Shown in pieces: positions 34,750-44,114 of a stretch of DNA of 64,000 bases; position 1 is the stretch's first letter; every line of letters begins with the position of its first letter. The stretch comes from Paeniglutamicibacter psychrophenolicus. Lineage in GTDB: Bacteria; Actinomycetota; Actinomycetes; Actinomycetales; Micrococcaceae. Position numbers and translations under genes: made by a program. The stretch spans positions 1,860,001 through 1,924,000 of the forward strand of contig NZ_JAGIOE010000001.1 of the NCBI RefSeq assembly GCF_017876575.1. Reading direction: 5' to 3'. The notes under the pieces are model-generated. The model made no database searches, was not told the DNA's origin, and saw only the letters and a program-made list of their open reading frames with translations.

Positions 34750-36597
34750 CTAGAACAGGCGTGGTTCAGGGGTGCGCCAGTAGGTGTTGCGCCTCGGTTT
34801 TTGTTCGGGGTCCATGAACTTGGGCAGGATGACCGAGAAGAGACCGTCGTCGTCGCGGACGACCTTGAAGAGCCCGGCATGGAAGCCATGGTGGGCGTCG
34901 GGACAGCAGGGGGCCCCGAGGTGGATCGCGGTCCTGCCGCCGTCGGCGTAGAAATCAAAATGGTGGATCTCGAGGTGTTCGGGCGGAACCGCGCAGCCTG
35001 GCATGATGCATCCTCCGTAGAGGGCAATGATGGCCGCGCGCATGTAGTCGGGAAAGAATCGTTCCTCCTGGCCGAGGTCCAGGATCCGGGATTTTCCGTT
35101 GAGGGTCATGGGCACGGCTCCGCCGTTGCACAGGGCCTGGCGCAATTCCGCCGGTGTCAGTTTTTGGCCATGGCTGGTGATGCCGTGGGTGTCGGCCAGT
35201 CCGCGCAGTTCGTCCAGGGTCGCAACGATGAAGGTCGTTGGGGAGGGTATGCCGATGGTTTTCTTCCTGGTGCGTGGTTGGCCGGCCGCCCGGATGAGGT
35301 TGACCAGTCCCTGAAGGTGTCGTTGCGGCGGGGTGAGCCCGTCGCCTCCATGGGCGGTGGCGTTCAGTGTTCCTGGATCGAATCGCCCGCCGCCGACCGT
35401 GGTGGTTCCGTTGCCGGCGAAGAGGCTACCGGGATTGCCCAGGCCCTCGGGATCCAGCGACAGCTTCCGGATGGTGTCCGGGTCGGTGAGCGGGGCGCCG
35501 GTGGCGGGGTCGGTGAGGAAATCTGGGAACCCCGAGCTGGTGCCGGGCTGGCCGTTGGAACCGTTGGAACCGTTGGAACCGTTGGAACCGTTGGAACCGT
35601 TGGTCCCGGCGTCGTTGGCCGTGGCGGGCGCGCCTGCACCGGTGCCTGTTGTCGTGATGGTGGCCAGTGCCTGGGCGAGCAGCCCGTCGCGGTCACCGGC
35701 CTTGGTCTTCGGGTTGTCGGTGCTGGCGCACAGGGCCAGCAGGGCCTCGGTGTCCCGCGGCATGGTGCGCAGCAGGAACTCGCCGACGCCGCCGGTGGTG
35801 CCGCGGTAGAACAGTCCGGTCTTGGCCCGCAGGATCTCCTCGGGGATCTCCTTGGGTCCCTTTTCGAGGGAAGTTTGGATCCCGGCCAGCAGCTTCGCGG
35901 TGGTGCGGGGATCCTGGGTGCGCACGGACTCGGCGACCTGGTCCTCCAGCTCCCCGGCCAACCGCGCTGGTTCGGGGCGCTGGTTGATGTGCGGGGCGAG
36001 TTCCTCCAGCTTCCGTGCTGCGGCCCCGATCTGGCCGGGGTCGGCGGTCCCGTTGGCCAGGTCCCGTGCCAATACCGGGAACTTCGGCGGGGTCGGAGCT
36101 CCGTCGTGGTCGGTGCCCGGCAGCAGCCGATCGGTCGAACGCATCCGTTCGCGGGCCACGAAGAAGTTGATGTGCAGCAAGCCGGTGAGCATCGCGGTGG
36201 TGTCCTTGAAGACCGGCCTCCCGGTGGGGACCGTGGCCGGATCCTCCGGCAAGAGCACCGTCCCCTCCACATAGGGGGCCGGGTTGTCGTGGATGGCGGT
36301 GATCCTGGTGAAGGTCTCTTGCGGGAGCTCGTGGGCCAGGGTGCGGCGTGCGGTCTCGGCGGCCAGCAGCTGGGTGTGCACGGCGGTGCGGTGCGAGTCC
36401 TCGGCAAGCTGGGCGAACAGCACTGCCTGCACGGGGGACTTGGTGCGTGCGGCAATGCTACGGCCCAGGTCCCTGACCAGGGCCTGGGCCTCGAGCAGGG
36501 CGCGCAGTTCATCGTCCGGCGACACGTGGTGTCCCGGGGCGCCGCGGGTGCCCGCGGTGAGTTCGATGAACCGGTCCGTTTCCATGTCCACCAGCAT
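34750..36597 (-). CDS. DUF222/HNH endonuclease domain protein
   Basis: A 615-residue protein of the DUF222-HNH type common in Arthrobacter relatives and mycobacteria (13E12-repeat-like). The N-terminal DUF222 part holds the helical ALLEAQALVRDLGRS region; the C-terminal HNH region reads GGCIMPGCAVPPEHLEIHH with further His and Cys to GAPCCPDAHHGFHAG. Residues around 333-348 are five NGS units, an Asn-Gly-Ser linker built by a 9-bp repeat. DNA cleavage is expected from the HNH motif, but the role (mobile-element-derived nuclease or resident protein) is unknown. Confidence 0.85.
   Translation of the reverse strand: MLVDMETDRFIELTAGTRGAPGHHVSPDDELRALLEAQALVRDLGRSIAARTKSPVQAVLFAQLAEDSHRTAVHTQLLAAETARRTLAHELPQETFTRITAIHDNPAPYVEGTVLLPEDPATVPTGRPVFKDTTAMLTGLLHINFFVARERMRSTDRLLPGTDHDGAPTPPKFPVLARDLANGTADPGQIGAAARKLEELAPHINQRPEPARLAGELEDQVAESVRTQDPRTTAKLLAGIQTSLEKGPKEIPEEILRAKTGLFYRGTTGGVGEFLLRTMPRDTEALLALCASTDNPKTKAGDRDGLLAQALATITTTGTGAGAPATANDAGTNGSNGSNGSNGSNGSNGQPGTSSGFPDFLTDPATGAPLTDPDTIRKLSLDPEGLGNPGSLFAGNGTTTVGGGRFDPGTLNATAHGGDGLTPPQRHLQGLVNLIRAAGQPRTRKKTIGIPSPTTFIVATLDELRGLADTHGITSHGQKLTPAELRQALCNGGAVPMTLNGKSRILDLGQEERFFPDYMRAAIIALYGGCIMPGCAVPPEHLEIHHFDFYADGGRTAIHLGAPCCPDAHHGFHAGLFKVVRDDDGLFSVILPKFMDPEQKPRRNTYWRTPEPRLF
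35554..35607. repeat. 9-bp tandem repeat inside the DUF222/HNH gene
   Basis: Five perfect copies of GTTGGAACC (35554-35598) and a sixth variant copy GTTGGTCCC. In the minus-strand gene it encodes an Asn-Gly-Ser run. Copy number may vary by slippage without frameshift because the unit is a multiple of 3. Confidence 0.9.
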
Positions 36598-36645
36598 GCG
36601 CCGAACCGGGGTGCCGCGGGGGCGGTCGCAGGAATCTGTGGATAA

Positions 36646-37134
36646 CTATTTTTCCGGGACCGGATGTCGGGGGACCACCGGCACCAGCAGGCAGGAATTG
36701 ATGGTCGCGGCCCGGCTGCGCGCCCCGGCGTCCTCGGCGGGGTCGCGGAACCATGAGCGCAGGGCGGGGTTGCGTGCCTTCTCGCGTCGACGCGCCTCGT
36801 CGATGGCCGCGCGTGCCGCCCACCAGCCCGGGCCGTCCTGGATGCGGGCGGTGCTTTGCGACGCCACGGACCTGTTTGTCCCGAAGCCGATCCCGAATCG
36901 GCAGTCGCTGTCCTCCGGCAGGGCCAGGCGCAGCATCAAGGTGGCGCGCAGTGCGTCGGGGACGGCCTGGAACTCGTCACCGACCGTGGCTTCCCAGTCT
37001 TCAAGCGCAGTGACATGGCTGGCGATGTCGGTGAAGGCGGATTCAATGGTGCGTTGGCTGGCCTCGCGGTCATCATGCGAGCGCGAACCGACGATGTCCA
37101 TGATCACCGGCACGACGGTTGGGGTGGGGCTCAT
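36646..37134 (-). CDS. SatD-like family protein
   Basis: A 162-residue protein resembling the SatD family (named from streptococci). It begins with VIMDIVGSRSHDDREASQ and contains ATVGDEFQAVPDALRATL. The two segments, D-I-V-G-S and V-G-D-E-F, resemble the metal-binding and catalytic-loop motifs of class III nucleotidyl cyclases, which suggests a reduced cyclase-like fold; that is my inference. No membrane helices. No SatE-type membrane partner is visible next to it. Its neighbours are the HNH gene downstream and GNAT upstream on the same strand, 46-60 bp apart. Confidence 0.65.
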   Translation of the reverse strand: MSPTPTVVPVIMDIVGSRSHDDREASQRTIESAFTDIASHVTALEDWEATVGDEFQAVPDALRATLMLRLALPEDSDCRFGIGFGTNRSVASQSTARIQDGPGWWAARAAIDEARRREKARNPALRSWFRDPAEDAGARSRAATINSCLLVPVVPRHPVPEK

Positions 37135-37193
37135 GACCCGAGTACAGAACCAATATCGTTCCAGAAATAAGTGTCTGGCCTATGTCTCGGGGG

Positions 37194-37778
37194 TCATGAG
37201 GTGGCGGATTCGGCCGGCCACATGCCGACGGCCCCGTCGCCGGGGGAAGCCATTTCGCGTTCCGTGTGGAAAGCCCGCAGGCCGCGGGCCTGGTAGTTGG
37301 CGATGGCGGTCGGTCCGTCCAGGGTGCAGGTTTGCACCCAGACCCGCGACACTGCGCCGAAGCCTTCGAAGCGTGTATCCAGGTCCCACGCCCGGGAAAT
37401 CCCCTCGGTCAGCAACGCGCCGCCCAGGCCCCGGCCGATGCAATGGGGGAACAGGCCGAAATACGCGATCTCGACCTCGGTCGCACCACCCTGGGCGCGT
37501 CCCGCCAGTTCGATGTAACCGCCCGGTGCCCCGTCGACGTAAAGCACATGTGTTTCGGTGCCCGGGGCCAGCAACAGCGATTCCCACGCGCTGCGGGTCA
37601 GAGCCAGGCGGTCGGCCCAGTTCCATCCGCTGCCCACGCCCCGGTAGAGGAACTTGCTGAATTCCGGGGTGATCGCCTCGACCCGTTCGATCCTCGCCCC
37701 GTCCGGCAGGGCCCGCCCGGAAGGGACCAGTTCGTCGGGGGAAAGCTGCTGCAGATGCGTGGTGGTGACTTCAATCAT
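37194..37778 (-). CDS. GNAT family N-acetyltransferase
   Basis: A 194-residue acetyltransferase. The acetyl-CoA loop is PHCIGRGLGGALLTEGISRAW, and QARGLRAFHTERE at the end is typical of GNAT C-termini. The start at 37778 is favoured over longer frames that run antisense through the methyltransferase gene. TATCAT ends 7 nt before this ATG on the reverse strand and supports leaderless translation from it; an ATG at 37787 overlaps that box. Substrate unknown. Divergent from the methyltransferase gene, 58 bp apart. Confidence 0.87.
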   Translation of the reverse strand: MIEVTTTHLQQLSPDELVPSGRALPDGARIERVEAITPEFSKFLYRGVGSGWNWADRLALTRSAWESLLLAPGTETHVLYVDGAPGGYIELAGRAQGGATEVEIAYFGLFPHCIGRGLGGALLTEGISRAWDLDTRFEGFGAVSRVWVQTCTLDGPTAIANYQARGLRAFHTEREMASPGDGAVGMWPAESATS

Positions 37779-37836
37779 GGCTTCCATGATAGGCAAGGCG
37801 GTGCCCGGCTTTGGCGACGTCGATAGACTGTGAGGC
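37779..37836. promoter_or_regulatory. Divergent promoters of GNAT and methyltransferase genes
   Basis: On the plus strand TAGACT (37824-37829) lies 7 nt before the GTG at 37837. On the minus strand TATCAT lies 7 nt before the ATG at 37778. Both suggest leaderless transcripts within a 58-bp gap. Confidence 0.5.
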
Positions 37837-39450
37837 GTGACTTCCACCATTGATTTTGCCCAGGTTCCCGATGCCCCCCGCAGCGACGATGCCGCGCTCC
37901 TGGATCGGTTTGCCACCGACCTGCGGGCGGCCGGATACGGGCACGAGTCCATCACCGAGTTCCTGGGCGAGGTCGCCCACGAGGCGTTGATGCGCGATGC
38001 ACTCGTCCCGGCACTGCGCCGCATCTCCTCGCTGCCGGAGCCCAGCGCGCTGGGGACCATGCTCGGGCTGTTCATGCTGGGAACCGATGCGGGGCACGAC
38101 GAGCTCGCCGCCGCGTTCGAGGCCACGGGAATCGACGGGCTGTTGCGGCTCGATGCCATCGAACCGTCCGACGGAGGCAAGGGACGGTGGCGGGCCAAGA
38201 TCGACCTGCGCCCGCACGCCTCGGATGCCGACGCCGAGCTCTGGGTCGCCAGCGACCTCGGCGCCCACCAGCGCCAGGGGGTGCTGCGCCACGACCACGT
38301 GCTGGGCATCGGCCAGGCCTCGTTGACCCTGGCACAGACCACCATCCGCCCGCAGGTGGACACCGCCCTGGACCTGGGCACCGGCTGCGGGATCCAGGCC
38401 TTCCACCTGCTGTCCCACGCCAGCAAGGTCGTAGCCACCGACATCTCGTCCCGCGCCCTGGGCTTCACCCGCTTCAACCTGTTGCTGAACCACCGGGCGC
38501 TGGGCATCGACCCGGGGAACCTCGCCGCACGCGTCGAGCTGCGCCTGGGCTCCCTGCTCGAGCCGGTGGAGGGCGAGCGCTTCGACCTGGTGGTTTCCAA
38601 CCCGCCATTCGTCATCACCCCGCGACCCGAGGGCCAAGACGACGCCGAGCGCTTCACCTACCGCGACGGCGGGATGCCCGGGGACACCCTGGTGGCAACC
38701 CTGGTGCGTTCGATCCCCGGGATCCTGAACCCCGGGGGCAGCGCGCAGATGCTCGCCAACTGGGAAATCACCGCCGCGGCATCCGAGGGGGAGGAACCGC
38801 AGTGGAGCGACGGCCCTCGCTCCTGGCTCACCGCAGACACCGAGGCGTGGTTCATCCAACGCGAGGCGGTCAGCCCCACGCAGTACGCCGAGACCTGGCT
38901 TCGCGATGCCTCGCAGGGGCGGGATCCGAAGGAGTTCGCCCTGCAGTACGGCGCGTACCTGGATGACTTCGCCTCGCGCAATGTCGCAGCCATCGGGTTC
39001 GGCATGGTGTGGCTGCGCCGCCCGGTGGCCGGGAGCGCCGGAATCGGGAGGCTCTTCGAGTCCATCGGCTACCCCATCGAGCAACCAGTTGGCCCGTACC
39101 TGGGCCGCGACATCGCCGTGGCCGACGAGCTGGAGTCTCGGGACGTGGGCGCCCTGCACCTGGTGGTGGCCGAGGACGTCACCGAGGAACGCCACCAGCG
39201 TCCGGGCGCCGAGCATCCGGGCGTGATCTTGTTACGCCAAGGTGCCGGATTGCGGCGGACCGAAATACTTGACACCGCCCTGGCCGGCTTCGTTTCCGCC
39301 TGCGACGGGGATCTGGATGTATCGTCCCTAGTCGGTGCGCTGGAGTCGCTGATTGCCCCGGGCGATCCGGAGTTTTCCGCAAGGCTTTATGAAGGGGTCG
39401 TTCGGCTAATTAAGCGTGGCTTCCTTTTGGAGATGCGAAACAACCGCTAA
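37837..39450 (+). CDS. Class I SAM-dependent methyltransferase, HemK/PrmA-like
   Basis: A 537-residue protein with an extra N-terminal domain of about 170 residues. The SAM motif is ALDLGTGCGIQAFHLL, and the catalytic NPPF in LVVSNPPFVIT marks an N5-glutamine or nucleobase-type methyltransferase. A further 220-residue C-terminal domain follows. The target is unknown. This protein is typically found upstream of topA in Arthrobacter relatives. GTG start, 7 nt after TAGACT. Confidence 0.87.
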   Translation: MTSTIDFAQVPDAPRSDDAALLDRFATDLRAAGYGHESITEFLGEVAHEALMRDALVPALRRISSLPEPSALGTMLGLFMLGTDAGHDELAAAFEATGIDGLLRLDAIEPSDGGKGRWRAKIDLRPHASDADAELWVASDLGAHQRQGVLRHDHVLGIGQASLTLAQTTIRPQVDTALDLGTGCGIQAFHLLSHASKVVATDISSRALGFTRFNLLLNHRALGIDPGNLAARVELRLGSLLEPVEGERFDLVVSNPPFVITPRPEGQDDAERFTYRDGGMPGDTLVATLVRSIPGILNPGGSAQMLANWEITAAASEGEEPQWSDGPRSWLTADTEAWFIQREAVSPTQYAETWLRDASQGRDPKEFALQYGAYLDDFASRNVAAIGFGMVWLRRPVAGSAGIGRLFESIGYPIEQPVGPYLGRDIAVADELESRDVGALHLVVAEDVTEERHQRPGAEHPGVILLRQGAGLRRTEILDTALAGFVSACDGDLDVSSLVGALESLIAPGDPEFSARLYEGVVRLIKRGFLLEMRNNR

Positions 39451-39461
39451 AGTTTTTTTAT

Positions 39462-40106
39462 ATGAGCCAGAACACTTCCCCGGGACCGGGTGCCAGCAGC
39501 CCTGGCCTGTCACCGGCGCCGCCCCAGCCGGTGTCCATCAGCGACCCGCAAGCCATCCGGGCCCTCGCCCACGAGGCGCGGTTGACGGTGCTCGAGGAAC
39601 TCTTCGCCTCGCAGTCCACGCGCACCGCCACCGAGCTGGCCACGCGCTGCGAATTGACCCCCAGCGCCATGAGCTACCACCTGCGCGCCTTGGAGAAATA
39701 CGGCTACGTGGTCCGCGCCGCCAGCGAGGGCGACGGACGTGAGCGCCGGTGGAAGGCGGCCGGCAGCCAGCTCGTGCTCGGCTCGCTCTCGGATTCCACC
39801 TCCGCGAAGAACGCCTACCTGAACGTGCAGCTCAACGCGTTCCGCGAACGGCTCTCCGCGGAGATCGCCCGCCGTGACAAAGAACGCAGGGAAGGCAAGG
39901 CACCGGAGCCGGACCGCGCCCCGGTGCTGACCACCGGGGTGGTCTTCCTCTCGGAATCCCAGCGCAAGGAATTCATCGCCAAGGTCTACGACCTGCTCTA
40001 TGAATACGAGGCCCTGGCCGAACCCGAGGCCCGCGGCGTGGACGGGGACCGGCTCTACTACATGCTTTCCTTCCTGCCCGAAATCCGCGACGGCCAGGTC
40101 CGCTGA
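39462..40106 (+). CDS. ArsR-like winged-helix regulator
   Basis: A 214-residue DNA-binding protein. Residues 25-105 are a winged helix of the ArsR type (RALAHEARLTVLEEL, then LTPSAMSYHLRALEKYGYV). A C-terminal domain of about 100 residues, with FRERLSAEIARRDKERR, may sense a ligand or dimerise; no metal-binding Cys pair is visible. TAAAGT ends 8 nt before the ATG, which suggests leaderless translation and a promoter overlapping the end of the methyltransferase gene. Targets unknown. Confidence 0.85.
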   Translation: MSQNTSPGPGASSPGLSPAPPQPVSISDPQAIRALAHEARLTVLEELFASQSTRTATELATRCELTPSAMSYHLRALEKYGYVVRAASEGDGRERRWKAAGSQLVLGSLSDSTSAKNAYLNVQLNAFRERLSAEIARRDKERREGKAPEPDRAPVLTTGVVFLSESQRKEFIAKVYDLLYEYEALAEPEARGVDGDRLYYMLSFLPEIRDGQVR

Positions 40107-40191
40107 CACCACGCGGCACGGGCGGGAAAACGGGGTCCCGGAGTCGCTGCTTGCCTTGGGGCGCAAAAATACGGCTAACCTAGAGCAGGGA

Positions 40192-40275
40192 ATGTGCTGT
40201 GCGCCCACTTTGGTGCACCACTGGTTGCTAATAGGAGTGCTGTGCCCGCCAAGGCCAAGGAAAAGACCGGAATGA
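40192..40275 (+). CDS. Possible short upstream ORF overlapping the topA start
   Basis: An ORF of 27 codons beginning MCCAPTLVHHWLL, out of frame with topA and overlapping its first 34 nt. A TAACCT -10-like box lies 10 nt upstream, so the ATG would sit close to the transcript start. It contains two Cys directly after the start. Codon use is not strongly biased. It may be chance; if translated, it could couple or compete with topA translation. Confidence 0.25.
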   Translation: MCCAPTLVHHWLLIGVLCPPRPRKRPE

Positions 40276-43025
40276 AACTCGTGATCGTGGAGTCCCCGGC
40301 TAAAAGCAAGTCGATCGCCAAGTACCTGGGCGACGGCTTTGAAGTCGATGCCTCGGTGGGGCACATCCGCGATCTGGCGCAACCCGCCGATCTGCCCGCG
40401 GAGATGAAGAAGGGCCCCTACGGCAAGTTCGCCGTGGACGTCGAGAACGACTTCGACCCCTACTACGTCGTGTACCCGGACAAGAAGAAGCGGGTCGCCG
40501 AACTCAAGGCCAAGCTCAAGGGCGCCGACGCGCTCTATCTCGCAACAGATGCGGACCGCGAGGGCGAAGCCATCGCGTGGCACCTGCTCGAGGTGCTCAA
40601 GCCCAAGGTCCCGGTGTACCGCATGGCGTTCACCGAGATCACCCAAGAGGGCATCAACCGTGCCATGGAGAACATCCGGGAGCTGGACACCGACCTGGTC
40701 AACGCCCAGGAAACCCGCCGCGTGCTCGACCGCCTCTACGGCTACGAGATCTCCCCGGTGCTCTGGCGCAAGGTGGCCCGCGGCCTGTCCGCCGGACGCG
40801 TGCAGTCGGTGGCAACCCGCCTGGTCGTCGAACGCGAACGCGAACGCATGGCCTTCCGCAGCGCCTCCTACTGGGACCTGACCGGAACCTTCGCCACGTC
40901 CAACGGCGAATCCTTCGGCGCGAAGCTCTCCTCCGTCGACGGGGCCCGCGTGGCCACCGGCCGCGACTTCACCGACCGCGGCGAGCTGAAGACCCCCAAG
41001 ACCGGCTCCGTCGCGCACCTGGACGAGGCCAAGGCACAGGCCCTGTCCGCCGGTTTGGCCGATGCGGACTTCGCCGTCACCAACGTCGACGAGAAGCCCT
41101 ACACCCGCCGTCCGGCAGCGCCCTTCACCACCTCGACGCTGCAGCAGGAAGCAAGCCGCAAGCTGCGCTGGAGTTCGAAGTCCACCATGCAGGTCGCCCA
41201 GCGCCTGTATGAAAACGGCTACATCACCTACATGCGTACCGACTCGGTGTTCCTGTCCAACGAGGCGGTCAACGCCGCACGCAAGCAGGCCGCCGAACTC
41301 TACGGATCCGAATCCGTACCGGCCTCCCCGCGGCTCTACAAGGCCAAGTCCGGATCCGCGCAGGAGGCCCACGAGGCCATCCGCCCGGCCGGCGACTCCT
41401 TCCGCCGCCCCGCCACCGTGCGCGCCCAGCTTTCGGCCGACGAGTTCAAGCTCTACGAGCTGATCTGGAAGCGCACCGTCGCCTCGCAGATGGCCGACGC
41501 CAAGGGCTTCACGGCCACCATCAAGCTGGCCGGCACGGCAACCACCGGGCAGGTCGCGGAATTCTCCGCCTCCGGCACCGTGATCACCTTCCGCGGGTTC
41601 ATGGCAGCCTACGAGGAGGGCCGCGACGCAGCCCGCGAGGCCGAGGCCGCGGAGGCGGCCGAGGAGGCACGCCTGCCGCAGCTGAAGGTCGACGACGCAC
41701 TGGCCGGCACCGGCATCGACGCCATCGGGCACACCACTTCCCCGCCGGCACGCTACACCGAGGCCTCGATCGTCGCGGAGCTGGAGGCCCGGGAGATCGG
41801 GCGCCCCTCGACCTTCGCACCGACCATCTCCACCATCATGGACCGCGGCTACGTGACCAAGCGCGGAGGCGCCCTGGTGCCCAGCTGGATCGCGTTCTCC
41901 GTGATCCGCCTGCTGGAGGAGCACTTCGGCAAGTACGTCGACTACGACTTCACCGCGCGCCTGGAAGACGACCTGGACGAGATCGCCCACGGCCAGAAGG
42001 GCCGCACCGCCTGGCTGAAGGACTTCTACTTCGGCTCGCCCGAGACCGGGCAGGTCGGCCTGGAATCGGTGGTCAACAACCTCGGCGACATCGACGCCCG
42101 CGCCATCAACTCCATCGAGATCGCCCCGGGCATCGTGCTGCGCGTGGGCAAGTTCGGCCCGTACCTGGAAAAGCCGCTGCCGGCCGACGCCCCCGAGGGC
42201 ACCGACCCGCAGCGCGCCAACGTGCCCGAGGACCTGGCCCCGGACGAGCTCACCGCCGAGAAGGCCATCGAGCTGATGGAGACCCAGGGCCCGAGTGAGC
42301 GCGTGCTGGGCACCGACCCGGAGACCGGGCGCACCATCGTGGCCAAGGACGGGCGCTACGGCACCTACGTCACCGAGGTCATCGTGGAGCCCACGGCCGA
42401 GGAACTGGCCGCCATGCCGGTGGAGTACTACAAGAACGGCAAGCCCAAGCCGCCGAAGAAGCCGGTCAAGGCCAAGCCGCGCACCGGTTCGCTGTTCAGC
42501 TCGATGACCGTGGAAACCGTCACGCTCGAGGAAGCACTGCGGCTGATCTCGCTGCCGCGCGTGCTGGGCGTGGACGCCGAGGGCGTGGAGATCACCGTGC
42601 AGAACGGCCGCTTCGGGCCCTACCTGAAGAAGGGCACCGACTCGCGCTCCATCGGCTCCGAGGAGGAGATCTTCACGATCACCCTCGAGGAGGCGCTGGC
42701 GATCTACTCGACGCCCAAGGTCCGTGGCGCCCGTGCCGCGGTGCCGCCGCTGGCCGAGTTCGGCGTGGACCCGGTCTCGGAGAAGAACATCGTGGTCAAG
42801 GAGGGACGCTTCGGTGCCTACATCACCGACGGCGTCACCAACATCACGATCCCGCGCGACACCACCCTGGAGGAGCTGACCCGGGAGAAGGCCATCGAGC
42901 TGCTCGCCGACAAGCGGGCCCGCGGTCCGGTCAAGCGCACCTCCGCGGCCAAGGCGCCGGCGAAGAAGGCACCGGCGAAAAAGGCCCCGGCCAAAAAGCC
43001 GGCGGCCAAGAAGACCGGCAACTAG
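40242..43025 (+). CDS. topA: DNA topoisomerase I
   Basis: A 927-residue type IA topoisomerase. Toprim is VIVESPAKSKSIAKYLG with Glu in the first motif; the catalytic Tyr lies in ITYMRTDSVFLS (about residue 330). The C-terminus has repeats of the topoisomerase C-terminal domain (for example NGRFGPYLKKG) and a Lys/Ala-rich tail of about 25 residues, as in other actinobacterial TopA proteins. It relaxes negative supercoils. I chose the GTG at 40242 with AGGAG 5 nt upstream over a longer frame from 40194. Confidence 0.97.
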   Translation: MPAKAKEKTGMKLVIVESPAKSKSIAKYLGDGFEVDASVGHIRDLAQPADLPAEMKKGPYGKFAVDVENDFDPYYVVYPDKKKRVAELKAKLKGADALYLATDADREGEAIAWHLLEVLKPKVPVYRMAFTEITQEGINRAMENIRELDTDLVNAQETRRVLDRLYGYEISPVLWRKVARGLSAGRVQSVATRLVVERERERMAFRSASYWDLTGTFATSNGESFGAKLSSVDGARVATGRDFTDRGELKTPKTGSVAHLDEAKAQALSAGLADADFAVTNVDEKPYTRRPAAPFTTSTLQQEASRKLRWSSKSTMQVAQRLYENGYITYMRTDSVFLSNEAVNAARKQAAELYGSESVPASPRLYKAKSGSAQEAHEAIRPAGDSFRRPATVRAQLSADEFKLYELIWKRTVASQMADAKGFTATIKLAGTATTGQVAEFSASGTVITFRGFMAAYEEGRDAAREAEAAEAAEEARLPQLKVDDALAGTGIDAIGHTTSPPARYTEASIVAELEAREIGRPSTFAPTISTIMDRGYVTKRGGALVPSWIAFSVIRLLEEHFGKYVDYDFTARLEDDLDEIAHGQKGRTAWLKDFYFGSPETGQVGLESVVNNLGDIDARAINSIEIAPGIVLRVGKFGPYLEKPLPADAPEGTDPQRANVPEDLAPDELTAEKAIELMETQGPSERVLGTDPETGRTIVAKDGRYGTYVTEVIVEPTAEELAAMPVEYYKNGKPKPPKKPVKAKPRTGSLFSSMTVETVTLEEALRLISLPRVLGVDAEGVEITVQNGRFGPYLKKGTDSRSIGSEEEIFTITLEEALAIYSTPKVRGARAAVPPLAEFGVDPVSEKNIVVKEGRFGAYITDGVTNITIPRDTTLEELTREKAIELLADKRARGPVKRTSAAKAPAKKAPAKKAPAKKPAAKKTGN

Positions 43026-43064
43026 CCGCACGCGGCAAGGGGCCACACACATGAGGATGACACC

Positions 43065-44090
43065 ATGAGGCTGGGCGTACTGGATATCGGGTCGAACACT
43101 GTTCACCTGTTGCTGGTCGACGCATATCCGGGCGCCCGGCCGGTGCCCTTCGCCTCGCACAAGCGCCCGCTCTCGCTGGTCGCCTACCTGGACGAGCACG
43201 GGGCGATCACCCAGGCCGGCCAGGACGAGCTGCTGGACTTCGTGCACGAGGCCGCGCAGTTCGCGATCAACCACCACGCGGAGGACCTGTTGGCCTTCTG
43301 CACCTCGGCGATCCGCGAATCGGCCAACGGCGAGGCCGTCCTGGCCCGGGTCGTGGCCGAGACCGGGGTGAAGCTGACCGAGCTGACCGGTGAGCAGGAG
43401 GCCGGGATGACGTACTACGCGGTGCGCCGCTGGTTCGGCTGGAGCTCGGATTCACTGCTGAACCTGGACATGGGCGGCGGCTCCTTCGAGCTCGCCCTGG
43501 GCCAGGACGAATTCCCCACCGTGGCCCATTCGGTGCCGCTGGGCGCCGGAAGGCTGACCCGCGACTGGCTGGAGGCGGACCCGCCCTCGATCAAGGACGT
43601 CAAGGCGTTGCGCCACCACGTCCGCGAGGTGCTGGCCGAGCCGGTGGCCGAGCTGCGCCAGTTCGGCAAGCCGACCATGGTCACCGGCACCTCGAAGACC
43701 TTCAGGTCGCTGGCCCGGATCACCGGGGCCGCCCCGTCCGCGGAAGGGCCCTACGTCAAGCGGGTGCTGCGCGCCGAGTCGCTGAAGCTCTGGACCAACC
43801 GGCTCACGGCGATGAACTGGGAGGAGCGTTCCGAGCTTCCGGGGGTCTCGGCGATCCGTGCCCCGCAGCTGCTGGCCGGTGCCATCGTGGCGCTGGAGGC
43901 GATGAACGCGATGAAGGTCAAGAGCCTGCGGATCTGTCCGTGGGCGCTGCGCGAGGGATTGATGCTGCGTAGGTTCGACCACGTCCTGTTTGACTCCACC
44001 GCTCCGCTCAGTAGTAGCGTGGGTGTCGGAGAGGTGGCACTGGGACAATCATCGGTATTGTCGATGTCCCAGGGCAGCAACGTTCTGTAG
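43065..44090 (+). CDS. ppx: Ppx/GppA family phosphatase (exopolyphosphatase-like)
   Basis: A 341-residue member of the exopolyphosphatase/guanosine pentaphosphatase family. It opens with the actin-like [19 protein letters not shown] and contains [15 protein letters not shown], the second phosphate loop. It removes terminal phosphates from polyphosphate or pppGpp. Start has a GAGGA ribosome-binding site. With the sugar isomerase and proC it forms a conserved actinobacterial cluster (Rv0496, Rv0498 and Rv0500, from memory). It is 39 nt after topA. Confidence 0.92.
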   Translation: MRLGVLDIGSNTVHLLLVDAYPGARPVPFASHKRPLSLVAYLDEHGAITQAGQDELLDFVHEAAQFAINHHAEDLLAFCTSAIRESANGEAVLARVVAETGVKLTELTGEQEAGMTYYAVRRWFGWSSDSLLNLDMGGGSFELALGQDEFPTVAHSVPLGAGRLTRDWLEADPPSIKDVKALRHHVREVLAEPVAELRQFGKPTMVTGTSKTFRSLARITGAAPSAEGPYVKRVLRAESLKLWTNRLTAMNWEERSELPGVSAIRAPQLLAGAIVALEAMNAMKVKSLRICPWALREGLMLRRFDHVLFDSTAPLSSSVGVGEVALGQSSVLSMSQGSNVL

Positions 44091-44114
44091 CGAAAGACAA
44101 GGGGCACAGGATCC

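Noticed and set aside
39510-43277. Very long open frame on the minus strand antisense to topA
   Set aside because: Long antisense frames arise from high third-position GC. The protein is full of low-complexity Gly, His, Arg and Val and has no start signal.
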